From CAZUWH01 sp964624075 (lineage in GTDB: Bacteria; Pseudomonadota; Alphaproteobacteria; Rhodospirillales; Rhodospirillaceae): a stretch of 64,000 nt of DNA. This document shows, piece by piece, positions 45,934-54,308 of the stretch. Location of the stretch: positions 1 to 64,000 of the forward strand of contig CAZUWH010000006.1 of NCBI GenBank assembly GCA_964624075.1, read 5' to 3'. Both the position numbers and the translations under genes were made by a program. Every line of letters starts with the position of its first letter. Positions within the stretch are counted from its first letter, which is position 1. Under the pieces are notes generated by a model. That model was not told where the DNA came from and ran no database searches. It saw only the letters and a program-made list of their open reading frames with translations.

Positions 45934-48255
45934 ATGGTGGGGGTGGGGGAAGGGGATTTGTCAGATCGCATACGAACGCTGATCTGTGCCGGTGCCATGA
46001 TGGTCGGGTTATGGGCAGGAACGGCAGGGTTCCCTATTTCCGCGGCAGCCCAGACAGACGGAACTATCACCCAGATCGTGATCGAGGGGCATCGACGTAT
46101 CGAGGTGGAGACGATCCGCTCATACCTGCTGATACAGGAAGGAAGCCCGTTCGACCCTGAACGCATCGACCGCTCGCTGAAGAGTCTGTTCGCCACCAGC
46201 CTGTTCGCCGACGTCACCCTGCAACGCCAGGGCAACCGGCTGATGGTCAAGGTAGTAGAAAATCCCATCATCAACCGCATTGCCTTTGAGGGCAATCTGC
46301 GGCTCAAGGATGAGGTGCTGGAACAGGAAATCCAGATGCGGCCGCGGATGGTTTATACGCGCACCAAGGTACAAAACGATGTACAGCGCCTGATTGATCT
46401 CTACCGCCGGCGTGGCCGTTTTGCCGCAACCGTCGAGCCCAAGGTCGTTCAGCGGGAACAGAATCGGGTTGATCTGGTCTTTGAAATCACTGAAGGCGAG
46501 CCGACCTACGTTCAGCGGATTAGTTTCGTCGGCAACCGTGCGTATAGTGATTCCACCTTGCGGGAGCTTCTGGCGACCAGGGAGGAGCGGTGGTACAGAT
46601 TCCTGACTTCGAACGATACCTATGATCCCGATCGTCTGGCCTATGATCGTGAGCTTCTACGCAGATTCTATCTCCAGCACGGATATATGGATTTTCGGAT
46701 CGTGTCGGCGGTTGTCGAGCTGAGCCCCGATCGGGAGGGTTTCTTCATGACCTTCACCATCGAGGAAGGGGCACGGTATCGCTATGGGGATATTACCGTT
46801 GAGGCAAAGCTGCCGGCTTTGCGAGAACGTGATCTATCGGGATTCATCATCGGTACGGAAGGGGACTGGTACAATGCCACCCATGTCGAGGAAAGCATTC
46901 AAAAATTGACCGATGCCGCCGGTGCCATGGGTCATGCGTTCGTGGAAATACGACCGCGGTTGGAACGGGATCGGGAGAAGCGCGTTGTCGATATCACATA
47001 TGATATTGAGGAAGGGCCGCGTGTCTTCATTGAACGGATCGATATTACGGGTAATGCCCGTACCCTTGACAAGGTCATCCGACGCGAGTTCCGGGTGGTG
47101 GAAGGCGATGCCTTCAATACGGCAAAGTTGCGCCGTTCCCGGCAGCGAATCGAGAATCTGGACTTCTTTGAAAAGGTCGAGATCAACAGCGTTCCTTCTG
47201 AAATTCTGTCCGATCGTACGGTGATCAAGGTCGATGTCGAGGAGAAACCGACCGGTAGCCTGTCGTTCGGAGTCGGGTGGTCCACGACGACCGGCGCAAT
47301 GATGGAAATTGGCCTGCGTGAGCGCAACTTGCTTGGTCGCGGCCAGGATTTGCGCACCGCTTTGACCCTTGGGCAGCGCCGTGTGCAGATAGACTTGAGC
47401 TTCACCGAACCTTACTTCCTTGATCGTGATCTGGCCGCTGGCTTCGATGTTTTTGCCCTGCAACGCAATCTTCAACGGGAAAGTTCTCATGATTCTAGCA
47501 CCATTGGCGGTACATTACGGGTGGGGTTCAGCTACAATGAGTGGTGGCGGCAACAGCTCAGTTACACGGCCAAGCGAGACAAGATCGAAAACGTGAAGGA
47601 CAATGCTTCTGCCCTGATCCGGCAGCAGGAAGGAACGTTCGTCCAGTCTTCTGTAGGCCAGACCATTGTTTATGATACGCGTGACAGTCGCATTCATCCG
47701 ACCGAGGGACATGTGATCCGTCTTAGCAATGACATTGCCGGTTTAGGCGGTAGCGACCAGTTCTTGCGTACCAATCTTGACGCGATCCAGTGTTTTCCCC
47801 TTGGCGAGCAGTGGATCCTGAAGCTCAGTGCCGATGCGGGCTATGTTTTTGGTTTGGGCAAGGACGTCCGTATTGGACAGCGCTATTTTCTGGGCGGTGA
47901 CAACTTGCGTGGTTTTGCCGTAGGGGGAGTCGGTCCCCGTGACAAGACGAGCAAAGATGCCCTGGGCGGCAACTGGCTGGCAGCCGGTACGGTGGAAGTC
48001 ATCTTTCCGCTTGGATTGCCCAAGGAACTAGGCATTGACGGCAAGATGTTCTCTGATTTCGGAACCTTGGGTCCGTTCAACGGTTTGAATCCAGCTCAGG
48101 TCGATAATGCAAGGACGATACGCGCCTCCGTGGGAGCGGGAATAGCCTGGCAATCTCCCATGGGTCCGCTCAGTATCGATGTGGGCTTCCCGGTCAGGAA
48201 GGAGACCTTCGACCGGACAGAGCATTTGCGTTTTAACTTCGGGACGAGGTTCTGA
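45934..48255 (+). CDS. bamA: Outer membrane protein assembly factor BamA
   Basis: 773 residues; inserts beta-barrel proteins into the outer membrane. N-terminal signal sequence, five POTRA domains (roughly 40-360, e.g. ITQIVIEGHRRIEVETIRSY), then the Omp85 barrel with conserved FSYNEWWRQQLSYTAKRDKI, QTIVYDTRDSRIHPTEGHVI, RYFLGGDNLRGFAVGGVGPR and the terminal aromatic signature LRFNFGTRF. The ATG at 45934 has GGAGAGACAAGGA upstream. skp follows with no gap. Confidence 0.97.
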   Translation: MVGVGEGDLSDRIRTLICAGAMMVGLWAGTAGFPISAAAQTDGTITQIVIEGHRRIEVETIRSYLLIQEGSPFDPERIDRSLKSLFATSLFADVTLQRQGNRLMVKVVENPIINRIAFEGNLRLKDEVLEQEIQMRPRMVYTRTKVQNDVQRLIDLYRRRGRFAATVEPKVVQREQNRVDLVFEITEGEPTYVQRISFVGNRAYSDSTLRELLATREERWYRFLTSNDTYDPDRLAYDRELLRRFYLQHGYMDFRIVSAVVELSPDREGFFMTFTIEEGARYRYGDITVEAKLPALRERDLSGFIIGTEGDWYNATHVEESIQKLTDAAGAMGHAFVEIRPRLERDREKRVVDITYDIEEGPRVFIERIDITGNARTLDKVIRREFRVVEGDAFNTAKLRRSRQRIENLDFFEKVEINSVPSEILSDRTVIKVDVEEKPTGSLSFGVGWSTTTGAMMEIGLRERNLLGRGQDLRTALTLGQRRVQIDLSFTEPYFLDRDLAAGFDVFALQRNLQRESSHDSSTIGGTLRVGFSYNEWWRQQLSYTAKRDKIENVKDNASALIRQQEGTFVQSSVGQTIVYDTRDSRIHPTEGHVIRLSNDIAGLGGSDQFLRTNLDAIQCFPLGEQWILKLSADAGYVFGLGKDVRIGQRYFLGGDNLRGFAVGGVGPRDKTSKDALGGNWLAAGTVEVIFPLGLPKELGIDGKMFSDFGTLGPFNGLNPAQVDNARTIRASVGAGIAWQSPMGPLSIDVGFPVRKETFDRTEHLRFNFGTRF

Positions 48256-48858
48256 ATGCGTTTCCAGCGTTTCCGAAAGGCAGGGAAGGCTGTGCTGGTT
48301 GGCTGGCTGCTGCTGACGACAAGGGAAGTGGTTGCAGCGCCGGAAGCTGCCTCCGTGATAGTAGGAGTTGTCGATATTCCAAAACTGATGCGGGAATCTT
48401 CTGCTGGCAAGGCCATCCTGGAACAACGGCAGAAATATCTGGCCAATTTCCAGAACGAGACCCGCAAGGAGGAAAAGGAACTGAGCGACGCGGATCGGGA
48501 GCTGGTCCGTCAGAGGACCCTGCTTTCTCCTGAAGCCTTCAGCGAGAAACAGGGAGAATTCCGCAAGCATCTGGTCGAATTCCAGCGCACGGTTGAACAG
48601 AGGCGCCGTAATCTGGATCGTTCTGTTGGCGCAGCCCTGGGAGAGATTGAAAAAAAGATCGTAGAGCTGGTGCAGGCTGCGGCGAAAGAGCGCAGTGTCA
48701 ACATGGTGTTGTCACAAACACAGGTTTACATGTTCGAGCCACGGTTTGATATAACCGATCCGGTCATGGAGCGTCTCAACAAGACGCTGCCGAAAGTCAC
48801 CATGCAGGACCCCTCGAAAATGCCCCCGCCTGCCGAGGAACACACGACCAAGCGGTAG
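48256..48858 (+). CDS. skp: OmpH/Skp-family periplasmic chaperone
   Basis: 200 residues. Signal peptide (RFRKAGKAVLVGWLLLTTR), then the Skp pattern VGVVDIPKLMRESSAGKAIL and a long charged helical tentacle region (about residues 60-140, rich in E, K, R, Q), ending in a proline-rich tail PSKMPPPAEEHTTKR. It escorts unfolded outer-membrane proteins to BamA, encoded immediately upstream. Confidence 0.92.
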   Translation: MRFQRFRKAGKAVLVGWLLLTTREVVAAPEAASVIVGVVDIPKLMRESSAGKAILEQRQKYLANFQNETRKEEKELSDADRELVRQRTLLSPEAFSEKQGEFRKHLVEFQRTVEQRRRNLDRSVGAALGEIEKKIVELVQAAAKERSVNMVLSQTQVYMFEPRFDITDPVMERLNKTLPKVTMQDPSKMPPPAEEHTTKR

Positions 48859-48864
48859 GGAATC

Positions 48865-49902
48865 ATGATAGACTCTCGTTTCTTTGCTTTGGCTGGTCCG
48901 TTTGCGTTGGGAGAGCTTGCCCGCATCGGCGGGGGTGAACTGGGAACGGGAGCCGATCCAGCCCGTCTCGTGCGGGATGTGGCGCCTTTGGAAACCGCCG
49001 GGCCCAATGACATTAGCTTTCTCGACAATTCCAAGTATGTCGCTGCCTTCGTTGCCAGCTGTGCCGGTGCCTGTATCGTGCGGCCGACACTGGCCAACCG
49101 GGCCCTGCCTGCCATGGCCTTACTGTTGACGGCAGAACCCTATCGGGCTTATGCGCTGATCGCACAGGCTTTCCATCCCGAGCCACCACCATCGGCAGGG
49201 ATTGACCCGCAAGCGATCGTCGATCCATCGGCCGGCATTGGGGTGGGGACGGAAGTAGCCGCTGGTGCCGTGATCGGGTCACGGGTGGAGATCGGTAAAC
49301 GCTGTCGGATCGCCAGCCAGGCTGTCATCGGTTCCGGAGTTGTTATCGGCAATGATTGCACGATTGGGGTGCATGCATCGTTGTCCCACTGCCTGATCGG
49401 TGATCGCGTTGTGATTTATCCTGGTGCACGCCTTGGCCAGGATGGTTTCGGTTTTGCCATCAGCCAGGAGGGGTTTGTTAAGGTGCCACAGCTTGGTCGA
49501 GTCATCGTTGGAGATGATGTCGAAATTGGCGCTAATACAACTATAGACCGCGGTTCTGGACCAGATACAATCATAGGCCGGGGATGCAGGATTGATAACC
49601 TGGTTCAGATCGGACACAATGTACAGCTTGGTCAAGGGTGCGTCGTGGTCGCCCAGGTGGGCATTTCCGGTAGCACCAGAGTGGGAGATTTCGCCATGAT
49701 GGGCGGACAGGCTGGCCTGACCGGGCACCTGTCCATCGGTGCGGGCGCGCGGATTGGTGCGCAGGCTGGTGTGATGCGTGATGTTGCCGCGGGGATGACG
49801 GTCATGGGCAGCCCAGCCTTGCCGGCACGGGATTATTGGCGGCAGATGGTAAGTCTCGAACAGGTGGCTAGACGCGGCAAGGTTAGGGAATCTGGAAAAT
49901 AA
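48865..49902 (+). CDS. lpxD: UDP-3-O-acylglucosamine N-acyltransferase
   Basis: 345 residues; third lipid A step, N-acylation. N-terminal uridine-binding domain (GPNDISFLDNSKYVA), then a left-handed beta-helix of hexapeptide repeats, with the catalytic histidine region IDNLVQIGHNVQLGQGCVVV and DNLVQI; C-terminal helix. Six bases after skp, in the standard lipid A order. Confidence 0.96.
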   Translation: MIDSRFFALAGPFALGELARIGGGELGTGADPARLVRDVAPLETAGPNDISFLDNSKYVAAFVASCAGACIVRPTLANRALPAMALLLTAEPYRAYALIAQAFHPEPPPSAGIDPQAIVDPSAGIGVGTEVAAGAVIGSRVEIGKRCRIASQAVIGSGVVIGNDCTIGVHASLSHCLIGDRVVIYPGARLGQDGFGFAISQEGFVKVPQLGRVIVGDDVEIGANTTIDRGSGPDTIIGRGCRIDNLVQIGHNVQLGQGCVVVAQVGISGSTRVGDFAMMGGQAGLTGHLSIGAGARIGAQAGVMRDVAAGMTVMGSPALPARDYWRQMVSLEQVARRGKVRESGK

Positions 49903-49915
49903 AGGCTGGCAGCGG

Positions 49916-50374
49916 ATGGACACGGCGGTACGACGTGAGATGATTGATATCAATCGGGTCATGCAGATGATCCCGCACCGTTATCCTTTTCTGCTGGTGG
50001 ACCGGGTGATTGATGTAGTGCCAGATGTTAGTGCCGTAGGCATCAAGAACGTCTCGATCAACGAACCTTATTTCCAGGGACATTTCCCGGTCCGCCCTAT
50101 CATGCCTGGTGTCCTGATCATCGAAGCCATGGCCCAGACGGCGGCCGTGCTGGTGGTCGAGACGCTTGGCGAGCAGGCTGAGGGCAAGCTGGTCTATTTT
50201 ATGAGCGTGGATTCGGCTCGTTTTCGCAAGCCCGTCATCCCGGGAGATCGTCTGTTTCTCAATGTTTTCAAGGAACGCCACCGCAGCAATGTATGGAAGT
50301 TCCGGGCTGAAGCGAAAGTAGAAGATTGGCTGGTTGCCGATGCCACCTATACCGCCATGATCATGGAGCGCTAA
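49916..50374 (+). CDS. fabZ: 3-hydroxyacyl-ACP dehydratase FabZ
   Basis: 152-residue hot-dog-fold dehydratase of fatty acid elongation. Active site: HRYPFLLVDRVIDV and GHFPVRPIMPGVLIIEAMAQ with catalytic histidine and glutamate. Its TAA stop shares an A with the lpxA ATG, linking fatty-acid and lipid A synthesis. Confidence 0.97.
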   Translation: MDTAVRREMIDINRVMQMIPHRYPFLLVDRVIDVVPDVSAVGIKNVSINEPYFQGHFPVRPIMPGVLIIEAMAQTAAVLVVETLGEQAEGKLVYFMSVDSARFRKPVIPGDRLFLNVFKERHRSNVWKFRAEAKVEDWLVADATYTAMIMER

Positions 50375-51174
50375 TGGCAGACATTCACCCCTTCGCTATC
50401 GTCGATCCCGGTGCACGTCTTGGTTTGAGCGTGCGAATTGGTCCCTTCTGTATCGTCGGTCCTGAAGTGGAGCTGGGTCAGAGTGTCGAGCTGACATCCC
50501 ATATCGTCGTTGCCGGCCGTACGATCATTGGCGATGGTACGCGGGTTTTCCCGTTCGCGTCCCTCGGTCATCAGCCGCAAGACCTGAAATACCAGGGGGA
50601 ACCCTCTTCCCTGATTATTGGCAAAAACAACATCATCCGTGAACATGTGACCATGAATCCCGGCACCAAGGGAGGCGGCATGGTGACATGGGTGGGCGAC
50701 GACTGTCTGTTCATGGTTGGCGTTCATGTTGCCCATGACTGTACCATCCATGACCATGTCATCATGGCCAACAATGTCACCCTGGCTGGCCATGTGAACG
50801 TGGGCGAGTGGGCTATACTGGGGGGATTGTCGGCCGTCCATCAGTTCGTTCGCATCGGCCGTCACGCCATGGTAGGGGGCATGTCGGGCGTGGAAAATGA
50901 CGTCGTTCCCTATGGGTCGGTTCTGGGCAACCGGGCCCGGCTGTGTGGGCTCAATATCATCGGATTGAAGCGACGGGAATTCTCGCGCGATGATATTCAC
51001 ACCTTGCGCAATGCCTATCGGCTATTGTTTGCACAGAAAGGAACGCTTCAGGAGCGTCTAGCTGATGTTGCTAATCTGTTCAAGGATAACAAGCCGGTCA
51101 TGGAAATTGTCGCGTTCATCCGTGCCGACTCCAACCGTGCCATCTGTCAGCCAAAAACAGAAAATGGCTCCTGA
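50374..51174 (+). CDS. lpxA: UDP-N-acetylglucosamine acyltransferase
   Basis: 266 residues; first lipid A step, O-acylation of UDP-GlcNAc. Hexapeptide beta-helix from HPFAIVDPGARLGLSVRIGP, the hallmark NIIREHVTMNPGTKGGGMV, catalytic HVAHDCTIHDHVIMANN, and helical C-terminus RREFSRDDIHTLRNAYRLLF ending DSNRAICQP. Start MADIHPFA chosen at the overlap with fabZ. Confidence 0.97.
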   Translation: MADIHPFAIVDPGARLGLSVRIGPFCIVGPEVELGQSVELTSHIVVAGRTIIGDGTRVFPFASLGHQPQDLKYQGEPSSLIIGKNNIIREHVTMNPGTKGGGMVTWVGDDCLFMVGVHVAHDCTIHDHVIMANNVTLAGHVNVGEWAILGGLSAVHQFVRIGRHAMVGGMSGVENDVVPYGSVLGNRARLCGLNIIGLKRREFSRDDIHTLRNAYRLLFAQKGTLQERLADVANLFKDNKPVMEIVAFIRADSNRAICQPKTENGS

Positions 51175-51345
51175 GATCGGCGCATCTAATGTTTTTTGAC
51201 ACCGCAGCCTGTTTATCCGCCAGTCCCAAATGGCCATTCAGGGGAAAGTGGCTGCCAGTCATTAGGATGCGGTCAGACGTTGCGTCTACATCCAACCACC
51301 GATGTTATACAAAGTGGATTCATCTTTATCGGCAGGTTATTTAAT

Positions 51346-52185
51346 GTGTCCAAGCCGGGGCCTGTTCTTGGTCTGATAGCTGGAAGTGGTCTATTGCCTG
51401 TCCAGGTCGTGGCTTCTTGCCGGGCGAAAGGGCGGCGGGTGTTTGTTTTAGCGCTCAAGGGCCATGCTGACCCGGCATGGGTGTACGCTGTGCCGCATGC
51501 CTGGATTCGGCTAGGGGCTGCTGGTCGCGGCCTTGAAATCCTGCGCCAGAGGGACGTGCGCAAGGTGGTGATGGCCGGGGCCGTTCGTCGCCCCAGCCTG
51601 CTGGAATTGCGGCCGGATCAGCGCACGATGACCTTTCTGGCCAGGATCGGGGTCAGGGCACTGGGGGATGATGGTCTGCTGAGAGCCGTGATCCGGGAAT
51701 TGGAGACGGAGGGCTTTCAAATCGTCGGCGTTGAAGAGGTGGTGGGGGGTCTCGTTGCATCGGCCGGTCCTTACGGGAAGTTTGCGCCGGATGAGCAGGC
51801 ATGGACCGATATCCGGCGTGGGGTCGAGGTCGCCCGTCGGCTGGGGGCTATCGATGTCGGCCAGGGGGCAGTTGTGCAACAGGGTCTGGTCCTGGCCGTG
51901 GAGGCCGTGGAAGGTACCGACGCCATGCTGGCCCGATGCCGGAGTCTGATCCGCCAGGGACTAGGTGGCGTACTGGTGAAAGTATGCAAGCCTGGCCAGG
52001 AGCGACGGGCGGATTTGCCGACGATCGGGGTGGCTACTGTTGACAACGCAGCTGCGACGGGCTTGCGCGGCATTGCTGTCGAGGCGGGCGGTGTACTGGT
52101 TGTGAACCGGGCAGCCGTCGCGGAACGGGCCGACCGGCTGGGGTTGTTTGTCATCGGTTTCGATATGGCAAGCCCTCCCCCTTGA
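51346..52185 (+). CDS. lpxI: UDP-2,3-diacylglucosamine pyrophosphatase LpxI
   Basis: 279 residues, the alphaproteobacterial replacement for LpxH. Seen: LGLIAGSGLLPVQVVASCRA, RKVVMAGAVRRPSL, DDGLLRAVIRELETEGFQIV, AVEGTDAMLARC, VLVKVCKPGQERRADLPTIG and AGGVLVVNRAAVAERADRLG. A GTG start at 51346 is proposed. About 170 bases separate it from lpxA, and the next lipid A gene, lpxB, is not downstream in the same orientation. Confidence 0.95.
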   Translation: MSKPGPVLGLIAGSGLLPVQVVASCRAKGRRVFVLALKGHADPAWVYAVPHAWIRLGAAGRGLEILRQRDVRKVVMAGAVRRPSLLELRPDQRTMTFLARIGVRALGDDGLLRAVIRELETEGFQIVGVEEVVGGLVASAGPYGKFAPDEQAWTDIRRGVEVARRLGAIDVGQGAVVQQGLVLAVEAVEGTDAMLARCRSLIRQGLGGVLVKVCKPGQERRADLPTIGVATVDNAAATGLRGIAVEAGGVLVVNRAAVAERADRLGLFVIGFDMASPPP

Positions 52186-52210
52186 TGGGGGAGGGTTGGG
52201 TGGGGGTGAG
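52173..52210 (+). repeat. Palindromic GC-rich repeat overlapping the lpxI stop
   Basis: Perfect 9-bp hairpin CCCTCCCCC / GGGGGAGGG with loop TTGAT (52173-52195), followed by TTGGGTGGGGGTGA. The lpxI stop lies in the loop. It can serve as a terminator and resembles a common dispersed palindrome type. An inverted, altered copy lies at 52301-52342. Confidence 0.65.
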
Positions 52211-52314
52211 GTTTCTGTCTGGAACATGTGTCAGCCCGTGCGCCCGATGGCGTGACCACCACGAGCCTCTTCACTGCCGGCCGGATCAGGCCGTCGCAAT
52301 CACCCCCACCCCGA

Positions 52315-52337
52315 CCCCCCCCCCCCCCCCCCCCCCC
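52315..52337. repeat. Homopolymer, 23 C
   Basis: Twenty-three consecutive C residues. Flanks CACCCCCACCCCGA on the left and TCAAG on the right match the reverse complement of the palindromic repeat at 52182-52210, so the run probably arose by expansion inside an inverted copy of that repeat. Located about 120 bases upstream of the next gene. Confidence 0.9.
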
Positions 52338-52460
52338 TCAAGTATGATTTCTATTCGAGATCCGTGCAATTCGAGGGGCTCATGGAGGGGGAAGCGGTAT
52401 GACAGACGCTGCGCGACAATCTTCCGGTTTCACGTTGGATAAACGAAAGGACTCGGTTCC

Positions 52461-52865
52461 ATGGGAATTCTGTACGTTGCATGCAGTGCTGCTTTGAACC
52501 AATGGGGTGCTGAAGTCGGATTGGGCAGGAACCTGTTCAAGGTCGGTTATGCCGATGTCAGGCCGGAACAGGATCTGACGGGCGTGGCCGGTCAGAACGA
52601 CTGGAAGGCGGTGGCCAGCCAGCCGGTGGATGGTTTCGACCTAGCGGTGGCCCTCGCACGACTGGCCCGCAAGGAAAAACTGATAGACCCTGGCTATTAC
52701 CCCCACCTTAAGGGGGCGGGCGGGATCGTCAAGGTCAATCTGGTCAACGTGGAAAACAGCCTGCGCGTTCGCCTGGCTCTGGAAAACCGTGATGTGCCTA
52801 GGGACCTGAAAGTCAAGCCGGTCGACAGCGGCGCCTACCTGCTGCGCGCCCTTACCGCTGCCTAA
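52461..52865 (+). CDS. Small protein of unknown function, possible GIY-YIG/T5orf172-like fold
   Basis: 134 residues with good coding character and an AAAGGA site nine bases before the ATG. The start MGILYVACSAALNQWGAEVG followed by RNLFKVGYADVRPEQDL vaguely recalls the YVxxN...KIGxT layout of GIY-YIG/T5orf172 proteins, but I cannot confirm catalytic residues. The C-terminal half (KVNLVNVENSLRVRLALENR) is not recognised. It sits between lpxI and the inverted lpxB, where relatives have no gene in my recollection. Confidence 0.6.
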   Translation: MGILYVACSAALNQWGAEVGLGRNLFKVGYADVRPEQDLTGVAGQNDWKAVASQPVDGFDLAVALARLARKEKLIDPGYYPHLKGAGGIVKVNLVNVENSLRVRLALENRDVPRDLKVKPVDSGAYLLRALTAA

Positions 52866-52983
52866 AAACAGATGGAGAAAACGTGAGAGAGTCTGCCGTT
52901 TTCCGGGGAGGCAGGCGTTTCATCCGCTACTGTTCGTGGGAAAGACGCCCGCCCTCTCATAAGACTTGCCGGAAACCGTATTA

Positions 52984-54171
52984 TTATCGTCCTGTGCTGC
53001 TTCTCCGCTTTGACTGGATGAGATCCAGAACCAGCCGGGCAGCCCGAAGGCTTGGTGAGGGACCACCATGGCCTAGCTGCCGCAGCGCCTTGCGGAAATC
53101 GGCCTGCTGCGCTGCCCGGATGGTCGTATCATCGAACAGCCGCTCAACCTCGGCGGCCAGCAATACAGGGCGGCATCGTTCCTGCAGAAGTTCAGGCACC
53201 ACCAGACGGTCCAGGGACAGGTTGATCAGGTTAACATACCGGACCCGGCTCAAACGGCGGAACAGCCAAGCCGAAAGTGATGCCACCCTGTATGTCACCA
53301 CGGTCGGCACACCAGCTAGGGCTAGCTCCAACGCCACGGTACCCGAGGCGGCTAGTGCCACATCAGCAGCAGCGAAAGCATCGTACTTGTCTCCAAGACC
53401 GTGTACCACCGTAACTGGTACAGGCCAGTGCATCACCGCCGACGTAACCGCTTCGGCCACTGTGGCGACTGTCGGAACCACCACGTGTAGATCGGGCCGG
53501 CGGGCGGTCAGCTGCCGCACTGCTGCCTCCAGAACCGGCAGCAGCCGTCTCACTTCGCCCTGACGACTACCTGGCAGCACGCACAGCAGCGGTACCGTGG
53601 CAGCAAGGCCACAACGACGGCGGAAGGCTGCACCGTCACCCTGGTCGGCGCCGCTTTCGATGACCGGATGGCCGACACAGGTGGCCGGCACGCCCACCCG
53701 TTCGAAGTAGGGAGGTTCATGGGGAAACAAGGTCATCAGGTGATCGATCCGGCCAACTAGGTGCGCAGCCCGCCGCTCGCGCCATGCCCAGACCATGGGG
53801 GCAACATAATGAATCTGGATGATGGGAAGGTGAAGGGCGCGAATCGCCTGGTTGACCCGGCCGGTGAAGCCCCAGGAATCAATGGTGATCAACGCGGCCG
53901 GGCGATGGCGTGTGATGTCGATCACGGTCTCCCGTACCCGCCGCAGCACCCGCGGCACCCGTGGCAGTACCTCCCAGAAGCCCATGACGGCGATGTCGGA
54001 TAGATCGAACAGACTGGACAGGTCCGCGCCTGCCATGTTTTCCCCACCGACTCCGGCAAAACGGACACCATTCCCTGCCTCGCGGCGCAAGGCTGCTATC
54101 AGGTATGCGCCCAGAAGATCGCCCGAAGGCTCCCCGGCGACCAGATAGATCAAAGGCGCGGTGCCGTCCAT
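52984..54171 (-). CDS. lpxB: Lipid-A-disaccharide synthase
   Basis: 395-residue GT19 glycosyltransferase joining lipid X to UDP-diacylglucosamine. Seen: IYLVAGEPSGDLLGAYLIAA, FAGVGGENMAGAD, IQIHYVAPMVWAWRERRAAH, LCVLPGSRQGEVRRLLPVLE, AASGTVALELALAGVPTVVT and VPELLQERC near the end. The start MDGTAPLIYLVAGEPSGD fits the family. It is on the opposite strand from the rest of the lipid A cluster, convergent with the small gene at 52461. Confidence 0.95.
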   Translation of the reverse strand: MDGTAPLIYLVAGEPSGDLLGAYLIAALRREAGNGVRFAGVGGENMAGADLSSLFDLSDIAVMGFWEVLPRVPRVLRRVRETVIDITRHRPAALITIDSWGFTGRVNQAIRALHLPIIQIHYVAPMVWAWRERRAAHLVGRIDHLMTLFPHEPPYFERVGVPATCVGHPVIESGADQGDGAAFRRRCGLAATVPLLCVLPGSRQGEVRRLLPVLEAAVRQLTARRPDLHVVVPTVATVAEAVTSAVMHWPVPVTVVHGLGDKYDAFAAADVALAASGTVALELALAGVPTVVTYRVASLSAWLFRRLSRVRYVNLINLSLDRLVVPELLQERCRPVLLAAEVERLFDDTTIRAAQQADFRKALRQLGHGGPSPSLRAARLVLDLIQSKRRSSTGR

Positions 54172-54308
54172 GATGTCGTCTCGCCTGGGGCTTGAAGGAG
54201 GCAGGACTATCCTGTTCCAGGGGGAATGCCCAGACATGATACCGCCCCATCTGGGCTGACCGGGGGCGAACCAGGGCCGGGAGGTATCAGCATTCGCGGC
54301 TGTTGGTT

